Source: JBGTLW01 sp041743835 (GTDB lineage: Bacteria > Planctomycetota > Phycisphaerae > Phycisphaerales > Phycisphaeraceae). From it: a stretch of 9,191 nt of DNA. A program made the translations under genes and the position numbers. The notes beneath the pieces were generated by a model. That model saw nothing but the letters and a program-made list of their open reading frames with translations. It did not search any database and was not told the DNA's origin. The stretch lies in contig JBGTLW010000238.1 in NCBI GenBank assembly GCA_041743835.1, positions 1-9,191 of the forward strand, given 5' to 3'. Positions 1 to 7,104 of the stretch are shown here, one piece after another (the stretch's first letter is position 1; each line of letters begins with the position of its first letter).

Positions 1-1223
1 ACCAGCGTCGAGAGCTTGAAGATCGGGAGGATGATCGCCATCGCGATGAACCCGACCACCGAACCCATGAGGATGATCATGATCGGCTCGATCATGCTGG
101 TGACGGTGCGGATGGCGTCGCGCAACTGCTTGGCGTAGTACTCGCTGACGTGGTCGAGCACCTCGCCGAGCTTGCCCGACTCCTCACCCGCGCCGACCAT
201 CTGGACCACCGACTTGGGCAGCAGCGATGTTTTCTGCAGCGGGTGGATGATCTTCTGGCCCTGCTTCACCGAGCCATAGACCCCCCGCCACAGCCGCTTG
301 TAGAGCCGATTGCCGGAGATCTCGCCGGTGATCGCCAGCGTGTCCAGCATGGGTACGCCCGCGTTGATGAGCTCGCCCATCGTGTTGAGGCCACGGCTGA
401 TATACAGCGCGCGGAACATCCGGCTAAACACCGGGACCTTGAGCTTGAGCGTGTCCCACCACCAGCCGCCCGGCTCGGTTTTGGTGAAGAAGAACAACCC
501 GATCACGCTCAGCACCAGGAACGAGCACACCGCCCACCACCAATCCACCATGAACTCCGAGAGGTTCATCAGGATGATCGTCGGCATGGGCATCGCCGCC
601 TCTTTGCCCTCGAACACCGCAGCGAACCGCGGGAGCACAAAGGTAAGCAGGAAGATGGTCGTGCTGACCGCCAGCGTTGCGATGACGGCGGGATAGATCA
701 TCGCACCGATGACCATGGCGCGCGTCTCGATCTGCTGGGTCAGGTAGCCAGCAATCCGCTCGAGCATCTGGCTGAACGAGCCGGACATTTCAGAAGCGCG
801 GACCATGTTGATATACAGAGGCCCAAAGAGCTTGGGGTGCCGCGCCAACGCCTCGGAGAAGCTGCGGCCCGATTCCACGTCCTGCTTGATCTCCAGCAGG
901 ACCTTCTGAAACTTGGGGTTCTCGGCCTGCTCCGCGATGCCTTCGAGCGCTGCGCGGATGGAGATGCCCGCGCGGATCATCACCGCGAGTTGGGTCGTGA
1001 AGTTGAGCACGTCCTTCTGTGACGGGCCGGACGTGTAGTTCAGTGACTTGAGGGTGTCGCTAAGCGATCGCCCGCCCGTTCGGCCGGAGATCGGCGTGAG
1101 CTGGAGCACCTGGGCGCCCTGCTGCCTGAGCTGGGTCGCAGCGGCCAAAGCGTTCTCCGCGGCGACAAAGCCCACGGACATCTCGCCGCCGGTGGTCTTG
1201 ACTTGGTAACGGTAATTGGGCAT
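1..1223 (-). CDS. pilC: Type IV pilus / type II secretion inner-membrane platform protein (PilC/GspF family), 3' end cut by window
   Basis: Inner-membrane platform protein on which the PilB/PilT ATPases act to assemble or retract pilin fibres. I translated 407 codons from the ATG at 1223; the frame is open to the window edge. It has two repeated T2SSF domains, at about residues 70-193 and 270-395. Each domain opens with a helix carrying the family pattern (F-T-T-Q-L-A-V-M-I-R-A-G near 75-86; I-S-R-G-L-N-T-M near 275-282, followed by L-I-N-A-G-V-P-M-L). Hydrophobic segments lie at about 171-199, 228-246 and 378-402. The family is usually about 400 residues long and ends shortly after an L-P-I-F motif, seen here at 399-402, so only a few codons are missing. 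A purine-rich AAGGAAGG just upstream supports this start. It lies 81 bp downstream of pilT on the same strand, with a short 5-bp hairpin (1276-1289) in the gap, so the two are probably co-transcribed. PilC versus GspF cannot be separated by sequence alone; the PilT neighbour favours PilC. Confidence 0.93.
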   Translation of the reverse strand, partial: MPNYRYQVKTTGGEMSVGFVAAENALAAATQLRQQGAQVLQLTPISGRTGGRSLSDTLKSLNYTSGPSQKDVLNFTTQLAVMIRAGISIRAALEGIAEQAENPKFQKVLLEIKQDVESGRSFSEALARHPKLFGPLYINMVRASEMSGSFSQMLERIAGYLTQQIETRAMVIGAMIYPAVIATLAVSTTIFLLTFVLPRFAAVFEGKEAAMPMPTIILMNLSEFMVDWWWAVCSFLVLSVIGLFFFTKTEPGGWWWDTLKLKVPVFSRMFRALYISRGLNTMGELINAGVPMLDTLAITGEISGNRLYKRLWRGVYGSVKQGQKIIHPLQKTSLLPKSVVQMVGAGEESGKLGEVLDHVSEYYAKQLRDAIRTVTSMIEPIMIILMGSVVGFIAMAIILPIFKLSTL

Positions 1224-1304
1224 TCGCCTTCCTTCGTTCAGCGGCGGGCATCCACCCGCTCGCGCCTCGAACTCGCCGGCTGACGCCGGGCGCTAAACTA
1301 CGGC

Positions 1305-2360
<1,056 letters not shown>

Positions 2361-2541
2361 GCGGGGCCTCGGGGGAGGTCAGGGGGTGGGCTGGTCACAA
2401 CGGGGCGCAGGAAGCCGCCCCTGTGGTATCGGTGCGGGATCAAGGGCGGATAAGCCGGCAAACGCACTCACGCCGGGCAACCGGCGGCCAGGCATTGCCC
2501 ACGACGCAGCAGCGGCGCAATCGCTACAGACCGACACCCAC

Positions 2542-2567
2542 AAAAAAACCCGCACGCACTGGCGGGG
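2542..2567 (-). terminator. Rho-independent terminator of the PilZ-like gene
   Basis: Read on the minus strand, a GC stem CCCGC/GCGGG (2562-2566 with 2549-2553) with an 8-base loop is followed directly by seven T (2548-2542). It sits about 30 bp after the stop codon of the PilZ-like gene, so that gene's transcript probably ends before pilT, which would then need its own promoter. Confidence 0.8.
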
Positions 2568-2597
2568 TAATCCAAGCGATCAAAGGATCGAAAATCT

Positions 2598-3098
2598 TTA
2601 CGCCACATGGTCAGAAAAATTGCCCAGGGCAATCGGCCGATCGAACTGCACACCGATCTCGAACGCGGCCTGCTCGACCTCCAACTGAAGCACCTCCCGG
2701 CACCACGCGATCCGCCCGGAGAGGATCATGCCCTGACCATCGTCAAGCTGAAGCGCGATGGTGCAGCGTGACCCAGCCTTGAGGTCGTGGTTGTGGACGA
2801 AGCCCAACCCGCCCGAGGAGATGTTGCGCGTGCGGACAAGAAACGTGCCCGCCTCTTCGCCATAGCTCCCCACGCGGATCAGGCAACGCGCGGTGATCGG
2901 TCGGCGTGGGTCGCTCGGCTCCCGACGCTCGTCCTCAGCGGGGGCAAAGTCAACCGGCTCCCCGGCCCGGCTGCGGCGCTCGATCCGCTCCAGGATCGAC
3001 ATCCACTGCTGGTCCGAAAGCCAGACGCGCAACGCTTCCTCACGCTGCGGGGGCAACGCCAGGTCATCGTCGGCATGTGAAAGCTTGAAGCTGGGCAC
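2598..3098 (-). CDS. PilZ-domain-like protein (putative cyclic-di-GMP binding)
   Basis: The protein is 166 residues with a GTG start at 3098. The start is chosen because a strong GGGAGGA lies 7 bases upstream; the frame stays open further upstream to a GTG at 3161 that lacks such a site. The N-terminal third (about 1-55) is charged and probably helical, with no signal peptide or membrane segment, so the protein should be cytoplasmic. The C-terminal part (about 64-155) resembles a PilZ beta-barrel: an arginine-rich entry (R65, R66, R71, R75), then N-I-S-S-G-G at 92-97 matching the (D/N)-x-S-x-x-G motif, and later beta strands. The first canonical PilZ motif, R-x-x-x-R, is not clean: R71-C-L-I-R75 fits the spacing, but R66 and R71 are one residue too far apart. 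Cyclic-di-GMP binding is therefore plausible but unproven. It lies between the methyltransferase and pilT on the same strand and has its own terminator. A pilus-related regulatory role is inferred from neighbours only. Confidence 0.8.
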   Translation of the reverse strand: MPSFKLSHADDDLALPPQREEALRVWLSDQQWMSILERIERRSRAGEPVDFAPAEDERREPSDPRRPITARCLIRVGSYGEEAGTFLVRTRNISSGGLGFVHNHDLKAGSRCTIALQLDDGQGMILSGRIAWCREVLQLEVEQAAFEIGVQFDRPIALGNFSDHVA

Positions 3099-3105
3099 GG
3101 TTCGC

Positions 3106-3112
3106 TCCTCCC
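3106..3112 (-). promoter_or_regulatory. Ribosome binding site fixing the GTG start of the PilZ-like gene
   Basis: On the minus strand GGGAGGA is followed by a 7-base spacer and GTG at 3098. This near-ideal Shine-Dalgarno sequence argues for a start 21 codons inside the longest open frame. Confidence 0.75.
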
Positions 3113-3182
3113 GCTCTGCGCAGGGTCTCCGTGCCGATAATCGGTTGATCGCCCGCCGCACTTAAGGATCACGCCGCGATTC

Positions 3183-4145
3183 TCACTCGGCCCAGAGGTT
3201 GGCGGAACGCTTTGGCTCGGCCTTCTTCTTGGGTTGGCCCCGCTTGATCCCCTTCACCGACATCGCGGTCTGTAGCGATTGGCCGGTTTGGTTGACGTGT
3301 GTGATCCGCTCCATGGCCTTGCGTGCGTAGTCTTCCGAAAGCTCGCAGCCCAGGTAATGCCTGCCAAGCCGGGCCGCGACCGCCAGCGTCGTGCCCGAGC
3401 CGGAGAACGGGTCGAACACGACATGGCCCTCATTCGAGCTGAGCTTGATGATGCGCTCGAGCAGAGCCTCGGGGAGCTGACAGTTGTGCCACCCCACGCG
3501 CTCCTTGAATGTGCCACAGAGGCGCGACAGGTACCACGTGTCTTCGTCGGGCGCGAAGTACCTGAAGACGTCGTCTGCCTCGGCGTTCTGCGGCCGGAGG
3601 TACCAGGTGTCGTCCGGGAGCTTCCCGCTGGGATTCGCGCGGGCGTCGGCGTAAGTGGTTTGGCGGGCCGAGGGCACCGCGATGGCCTGACGGTTAAACG
3701 TAAACGGCGGGTCGGCGACCTGCCACTTCTCCAAGGCGGCGGAACCCACGCAGTAGAACAGGTGTGCGTGCGACCGGTTGAACTTGATCTTACAGTTCTG
3801 CCCGAAGGTGTAATGCCAGACGATCCAGTTACGGAAGCACAGCCGCCCCGCCTTCTCAAGGTCCTTGAGGATCAGCCGGGTTTCCGCGGCATACTCATCG
3901 CCGATCAGCACATACATCGAGCCCGAGGGCTTGAGCAGCCTGGCCCCGGCCGTGATCCAGTCGCGGGTCCAGGCGACGTAGTCGTCGTCGTCCAGCCGAT
4001 CGTGATAGGTGTCGTAGGTGAAGCCGATGTTATAGGGCGGGTCGGCAAAAAGCAGGTCCAACGAGGCCTCCGGCCAACTGTTCATCGTCGCGATGCAGTC
4101 GCCGGGCACAATCGTGTCTTGGGGCAGGGTGGGGGTCGCTGACAT
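3183..4145 (-). CDS. Beta-class site-specific DNA methyltransferase (probably N6-adenine), solitary
   Basis: S-adenosylmethionine-dependent DNA amino-methyltransferase, 320 residues from the chosen ATG at 4145. The catalytic motif IV, D-P-P-Y, is near the N-terminus (35-38, in F-A-D-P-P-Y-N-I). The SAM-binding motif I, F-D-P-F-S-G-S-G-T-T, is near the C-terminus (244-253). This order defines the beta class, which includes CcrM-type enzymes; D-P-P-Y rather than S-P-P-Y favours N6-adenine over N4-cytosine. The middle part (about 105-215) would contain the target-recognition region, and N-P-S-G-K-L-P-D-D-T-W (171-181) is a typical conserved segment. A lysine-rich tail (about 299-313) may contact DNA. 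No restriction endonuclease gene is adjacent, so it looks like a solitary methyltransferase. Start choice: the frame is open to a GTG at 4217, but homologous proteins usually begin just before the T-I-x-x-G-D-C-I segment, which fits 4145. No Shine-Dalgarno sequence is visible before either start. The target sequence cannot be read from the gene. Confidence 0.92.
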   Translation of the reverse strand: MSATPTLPQDTIVPGDCIATMNSWPEASLDLLFADPPYNIGFTYDTYHDRLDDDDYVAWTRDWITAGARLLKPSGSMYVLIGDEYAAETRLILKDLEKAGRLCFRNWIVWHYTFGQNCKIKFNRSHAHLFYCVGSAALEKWQVADPPFTFNRQAIAVPSARQTTYADARANPSGKLPDDTWYLRPQNAEADDVFRYFAPDEDTWYLSRLCGTFKERVGWHNCQLPEALLERIIKLSSNEGHVVFDPFSGSGTTLAVAARLGRHYLGCELSEDYARKAMERITHVNQTGQSLQTAMSVKGIKRGQPKKKAEPKRSANLWAE

Positions 4146-4152
4146 GTGCAGG

Positions 4153-4158
4153 ATTCTA
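4153..4158 (-). promoter_or_regulatory. Candidate -10 element of the methyltransferase gene (leaderless arrangement)
   Basis: TAGAAT on the minus strand matches TATAAT at five of six positions and ends 7 bases before the ATG at 4145. Transcription would begin at or next to the start codon, giving a leaderless message, which agrees with the absence of a Shine-Dalgarno sequence. No good -35 hexamer is seen at 16-18 bp. Confidence 0.35.
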
Positions 4159-4217
4159 ACGCGTAAGCCACGCCAGCGCGAGCCGGGAAATGAGAATAAG
4201 TCTCCAGCCTTAACCAC

Positions 4218-4245
4218 TTGCTGCTACAGGTGGTGCGCCTATACT
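4218..4245 (+). promoter_or_regulatory. Candidate sigma70-type promoter of the ferredoxin gene
   Basis: TTGCTG (4218-4223), a 16 bp spacer, and TATACT (4240-4245, five of six matches to the -10 consensus) lie about 65 bp before the ferredoxin start. The -35 box is only a half match. Confidence 0.4.
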
Positions 4246-4309
4246 GCCGATACAACCCACACGCGGTCGGCCTGCCGCGGCTCACCACACCAGGCCAGGA
4301 GTTTGAAAC

Positions 4310-4567
4310 ATGCCCCACATCATCGCCGAGCCCTGCATCGGAACCAAGGACACCGCTTGCGTCGCGGTCTGCCCCGTGGACTGCATCCACCCGACCTCGG
4401 ATGAGGATGATTTCGAGTCCTCGCCCATGCTGTACATCGACCCCGACACCTGCATCGACTGCGGGCTGTGCGTGGACGAGTGCCCGGTCAAGGCCATCTT
4501 CCCCGAAGAAGACCTGCCCGAAGAGTGGGCCAGCTTCACCGCGAAAAACGCTGAGTATTACGCCTGA
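4310..4567 (+). CDS. fdxA: 7Fe ferredoxin ([3Fe-4S][4Fe-4S])
   Basis: Small cytoplasmic electron carrier of 85 residues. The cysteine layout is C9-x7-C17-x3-C21-P-x2-C25 and C48-x2-C51-x2-C54-x3-C58-P. This matches the Azotobacter vinelandii FdI pattern. By that analogy C9, C17 and C58 would hold the [3Fe-4S] cluster, C21, C48, C51 and C54 the [4Fe-4S] cluster, and C25 would be the free cysteine. The opening P-C-I-G-T-K-D-T-A-C-V is characteristic of this ferredoxin type in several phyla. An acidic stretch (D31-E36) and an acidic, aromatic C-terminus fit a soluble redox protein. AGGAG at 4297-4301, eight bases before the ATG, is a good ribosome binding site. The gene stands alone between a divergent methyltransferase gene and a convergent tRNA, with its own promoter and terminator candidates, so its redox partner cannot be told from context. 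The gene symbol is by family resemblance. Confidence 0.95.
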   Translation: MPHIIAEPCIGTKDTACVAVCPVDCIHPTSDEDDFESSPMLYIDPDTCIDCGLCVDECPVKAIFPEEDLPEEWASFTAKNAEYYA

Positions 4568-4627
4568 GCCATCGGCAACTGACCCAACCGCGCGAAGACG
4601 TGGGTGGTCGGTGTCGCCAAAACCAAA

Positions 4628-4648
4628 CCAACCCACACGCCGGGTTGG
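4628..4648 (-). terminator. Hairpin, possible weak terminator for minus-strand transcripts
   Basis: A perfect 7-bp inverted repeat CCAACCC/GGGTTGG (4628-4634 with 4642-4648) has a 7-base loop. Read on the minus strand it is followed by the T-rich tract TTTGGTTTTGG, so it could be a backup terminator behind the tRNA. The T tract is interrupted, hence the low confidence. Confidence 0.4.
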
Positions 4649-4668
4649 CTTAGTCTGAATCGCAATGA

Positions 4669-4698
4669 AGCCGAGCGCTCACCCCGCTCGGCTTTTTT
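4669..4698 (+). terminator. Rho-independent terminator downstream of the ferredoxin gene
   Basis: A perfect 9-bp stem AGCCGAGCG/CGCTCGGCT (4669-4677 with 4685-4693) has a 7-base loop and runs into six T (4693-4698). It lies about 100 bp after the ferredoxin stop, so the transcript would have a long 3' untranslated region that also includes the 4628-4648 hairpin. Confidence 0.88.
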
Positions 4699-4751
4699 GT
4701 GCACGCCTGCTGCGATCACCCCCACCACATGCCCCCCAAGAATCACCAAAC

Positions 4752-4781
4752 AAAAACCGCCGAGCAAGCAAAGCTCAGCGG
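4752..4781 (-). terminator. Rho-independent terminator of the tRNA-Gly transcript
   Basis: On the minus strand CCGCTGAGC pairs with GCTCGGCGG (4773-4781 with 4757-4765; one mismatch in nine) around a 7-base loop and is followed by five T (4756-4752). It begins about 40 bp after the tRNA 3' end. Confidence 0.75.
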
Positions 4782-4818
4782 CAAGTCGCAACCCAATGTG
4801 TACATGACAATGCTAAAA

Positions 4819-4891
<73 letters not shown>

Positions 4892-4903
4892 TTGGTGCCC
4901 CAG

Positions 4904-4933
4904 ATAATACCACAACGCCGCGCGGTCTCGCAA
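4904..4933 (-). promoter_or_regulatory. Candidate sigma70-type promoter of tRNA-Gly
   Basis: On the minus strand TTGCGA (4933-4928, four of six), an 18 bp spacer and TATTAT (4909-4904, five of six) end 12 bp before the mature tRNA 5' end. The T-C-T-G-G-G-G stretch after the -10 box is G-rich. Confidence 0.6.
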
Positions 4934-5077
4934 CATCCCGGGGCAAGGGTGTATCGCTGCTGGATGGGCTTCATTACCTCTAAACTGCGTGCAGACTTAT
5001 CACGTGGCACGGCAACGCGTCCGCTTGCTGGCGGGGCAGGCGATCGGTGACCCCGTGTGTCTTGCTAGGATGTCCGC

Positions 5078-6889
5078 ATGGATCAGGGATTGATCAACTT
5101 GACGCTGGCCGCGGGCGAGGTGTTTGATTTCCCGCTCATCACGACGCTGGCCGCGGCGTTTGCTGCGGCGTGGGTCATGGGCCTGCTCACCCAGCGGGTT
5201 GGGCTGTCGCCGATTGTGGGATATCTGCTGGCGGGGGTCATTGTCGGGCCGTACACGCCGGGGCTCGTCGCGGATGTCAGCCTCACACCGCAACTGGCGG
5301 AGTTGGGTGTCATCCTGCTGATGTTCGGCGTCGGGCTGCACTTCCACCTGTCGGACCTGCTCAAGGTGCGTTACATCGCGATCCCCGGGGCGATCGTGCA
5401 GAGCGTCACCGCCACGCTGGCGGGGCTGGTGGTGTTTACGCTGTTCGGCTTCCCGCCCACCGCGGGACTCGTGCTGGGCATGGCCATGGCGGTCGCCAGC
5501 ACGGTCGTGCTGATCCGTGTGCTGACCGACAACCAGCAACTCCACACCCCGGCCGGGCACGCGGCGGTAGGCTGGCTCATCGTGGAAGACATCTTTACGG
5601 TGGTCATTCTCGTGATGATCCCAGCCATGGCTGGCGTCGCTGTGCAAGATGGTGCGGACGCACCCACGCACGCCGGCCCGCACTGGGCTGTTGCCCTGCT
5701 GATCGCGTTGGCGAAGCTGGCGGGCATGGTGGTGGTGTTGTACGTCGTCGGGTCGCGCATCGTGCCATGGATCCTGGTGGCGGTGACACGGCTGCGTTCG
5801 CGCGAGTTGTTCACGCTGACGGTGCTGGTGCTTTCGATCGCGGTGGCGACCGGCGCGGCCGCGGTGTTCGGCGGTTCGGTGGCGTTGGGCGCTTTCCTGG
5901 CGGGCATGGTGGTGGCACAGTCGCCCGTGAGTCAGCAGGCAGGCATCGACGCGCTGCCGATGCGCGATGCGTTCGCGGTGCTGTTTTTCGTGGCGGTGGG
6001 CATGTTGTTCGACCCGTTCTTCATCGTGGAAGAACCCTTCCTGGTGCTCGCGGGGCTGTCGATCGTGATGGTTGCCAAGCCCATCGCGGCGCTGGTGATT
6101 GTGGTCGTGCTTGGGTACCCAGCCCGCACCGCGCTGACGACCGCGATCGCCCTGGCGCAGATCGGCGAGTTCTCGTTCATCGTCGGGCAGTTGGCGTTCA
6201 AGCACCAGTTGCTCCCGGAGGCGGGGATCAACATCCTGGTCGCCAGCGCGCTGGTCTCCATCACGCTCAACCCGCTGCTGTTCCGCCTGATTGACCCGAT
6301 CGAGAACCGGCTGCGTCGGAGCCCGCGGCTGTGGTCCATGCTCAACCGCCGAGCCGATCGCAAGGCCCGCAAGCTCAACATCGATGGCATGCGTCGTGTA
6401 CGCGAGGTTGAAGACAAGCTGGCGATCGTCGTGGGTTATGGCCCGGTGGGTCAGCAGGTGGACCGCTTGCTGCGGGAGGCGGGCATGGCCACCGTCGTCA
6501 TCGACCTGAACATCGACACGGTCACCCGCTTGGCGGATGAGGGCCGCATGGCGATCTTCGGCGACGCGATGCGGGCCGAGCTCCTGGAACAGGCGGGCAT
6601 CAAGCGTGCATCCCACCTCATCATCACCACACCCCACAGCTCCAACTATCACCTGCTGGTGCCCGAGGTACGCAGGATCAACCCGGACATCCGGCTGATC
6701 GTGCGCACACGTTACCTGCGCGAGGCCGAGGCTTTCCATCAGGTCGGTGCCGGGGCGACCATCATTGATGAATTGGAGTCGGCCGCAGCCCTGACCGACC
6801 TGGTCCTCCGCGAGACGCACGCCGACGCCGCCCGGATCCCCACCGAGATAGACCGTCTGCGTCAATCCATGCTCAAGAAGCCAGATTAA
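5078..6889 (+). CDS. CPA2-family cation:proton antiporter with C-terminal RCK/TrkA-N domain (YbaL/KefB type)
   Basis: Membrane antiporter of 603 residues, probably exchanging K+ or another monovalent cation for protons. Residues about 18-405 form the Na+/H+ exchanger domain with around a dozen hydrophobic segments. Conserved stretches are S-P-I-V-G-Y-L-L-A-G-V-I-V-G-P (44-58), A-E-L-G-V-I-L-L-M-F-G-V-G-L-H-F (74-89), L-I-V-E-D-I-F (167-173, with an acidic pair E170-D171 where family members carry acidic ion-coupling residues) and Q-I-G-E-F-S-F-I-V-G (361-370). A charged linker (about 405-445) leads to a Rossmann RCK domain with G-Y-G-P-V-G (453-458) and an acidic D476 after the second strand, the pattern of NAD(H)-binding TrkA-N domains, so gating by a nucleotide is expected. 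The first block resembles E. coli YbaL more than KefC. AGGA at 5067-5070 supports the ATG at 5078; an overlapping ATG at 5070 is out of frame. No partner KefF/KefG-like gene is present. Substrate is unproven. Confidence 0.93.
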   Translation: MDQGLINLTLAAGEVFDFPLITTLAAAFAAAWVMGLLTQRVGLSPIVGYLLAGVIVGPYTPGLVADVSLTPQLAELGVILLMFGVGLHFHLSDLLKVRYIAIPGAIVQSVTATLAGLVVFTLFGFPPTAGLVLGMAMAVASTVVLIRVLTDNQQLHTPAGHAAVGWLIVEDIFTVVILVMIPAMAGVAVQDGADAPTHAGPHWAVALLIALAKLAGMVVVLYVVGSRIVPWILVAVTRLRSRELFTLTVLVLSIAVATGAAAVFGGSVALGAFLAGMVVAQSPVSQQAGIDALPMRDAFAVLFFVAVGMLFDPFFIVEEPFLVLAGLSIVMVAKPIAALVIVVVLGYPARTALTTAIALAQIGEFSFIVGQLAFKHQLLPEAGINILVASALVSITLNPLLFRLIDPIENRLRRSPRLWSMLNRRADRKARKLNIDGMRRVREVEDKLAIVVGYGPVGQQVDRLLREAGMATVVIDLNIDTVTRLADEGRMAIFGDAMRAELLEQAGIKRASHLIITTPHSSNYHLLVPEVRRINPDIRLIVRTRYLREAEAFHQVGAGATIIDELESAAALTDLVLRETHADAARIPTEIDRLRQSMLKKPD

Positions 6890-6946
6890 AGATGGGCATA
6901 GGGTTGGCGTATCAAGCGGTGCAAATAGTTTGCTGTGATTTCCAAA

Positions 6947-6973
6947 GCTTCCGCTGGTGAGCGAGGGGGAAGC
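6947..6973. other. Imperfect hairpin downstream of the antiporter gene
   Basis: GCTTCC (6947-6952) pairs with GGAAGC (6968-6973), and an inner GCT/AGC pair narrows the loop. No T run follows on either strand, so it is not a standard Rho-independent terminator, though it is the only stem near the end of the antiporter gene. The 8-bp palindrome GGTTAACC follows at 6975-6982. Confidence 0.3.
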
Positions 6974-7010
6974 CGGTTAACCCCGTGTCTGACTCACAGA
7001 ACTTTAATGA

Positions 7011-7039
7011 TTGACGGACGCAGATGTCCGCTCTAGCTT
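7011..7039 (+). promoter_or_regulatory. Candidate sigma70-type promoter of the secreted repeat protein
   Basis: TTGACG (7011-7016, five of six to the -35 consensus), a 17 bp spacer, and TAGCTT (7034-7039, a weak -10 with T, A and the final T kept). The predicted start of transcription near 7046 gives a leader of about 60 bases before the ATG at 7105. Confidence 0.5.
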
Positions 7040-7062
7040 ACGGCACGTGCGAGCTATCTGCG
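7015..7062. repeat. Interlocking inverted repeats within the promoter/leader of the secreted protein
   Basis: Three self-complementary pairs overlap here. CGGAC/GTCCG (7015-7019 with 7026-7030) fills the promoter spacer. TAGCT/AGCTA (7034-7038 with 7052-7056) spans the -10 region. CGCAGAT/ATCTGCG (7019-7025 with 7056-7062) joins the loop of the first to the sequence after the second. GCACGTGC, an 8-bp palindrome, lies at 7043-7050. They may be operator sites or an RNA structure; which is undecided. Confidence 0.5.
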
Positions 7063-7104
7063 GGGTTTCTATCTGGGATAAACGCACACATCGGGAGGTT
7101 TTCG

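Noticed and set aside
150..1022. 290-codon plus-strand frame over the PilC gene
   Set aside because: Low-complexity His/Arg/Glu-rich shadow; the minus-strand frame has clear T2SSF domains.
2361..2541. Cyclic-di-GMP or other riboswitch in the pilT leader
   Set aside because: GCCGG-containing inverted repeats are present, but I could not find the conserved core of any known riboswitch class, and GC-rich sequence yields such stems easily.
3134..3144. Palindrome CCGATAATCGG upstream of the PilZ-like gene as a regulator site or promoter
   Set aside because: Only 5 bp per arm, and the surrounding hexamers match -35 and -10 boxes poorly; chance occurrence is likely.
3099..3161. Longer form of the PilZ-like protein starting at GTG 3161
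   Set aside because: No ribosome binding site at 3161, whereas GGGAGGA is ideally placed for the GTG at 3098.
3279..4142. 287-codon plus-strand frame over the methyltransferase
   Set aside because: Shadow of a gene with intact catalytic motifs on the minus strand; no domain or ribosome binding site of its own.
5066..5071. TAGGAT preceded by TGC as an extended -10 box giving a leaderless antiporter message
   Set aside because: It overlaps the AGGA that serves as a ribosome binding site, and no -35 box is seen at the right distance.
5000..6865. 621-codon open frame on the minus strand, antisense to the antiporter
   Set aside because: The translation is dominated by His, Arg, Gln and Asp, as expected for the reverse strand of a high-GC gene, and has no recognisable domain. 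The plus-strand frame gives a clear antiporter.
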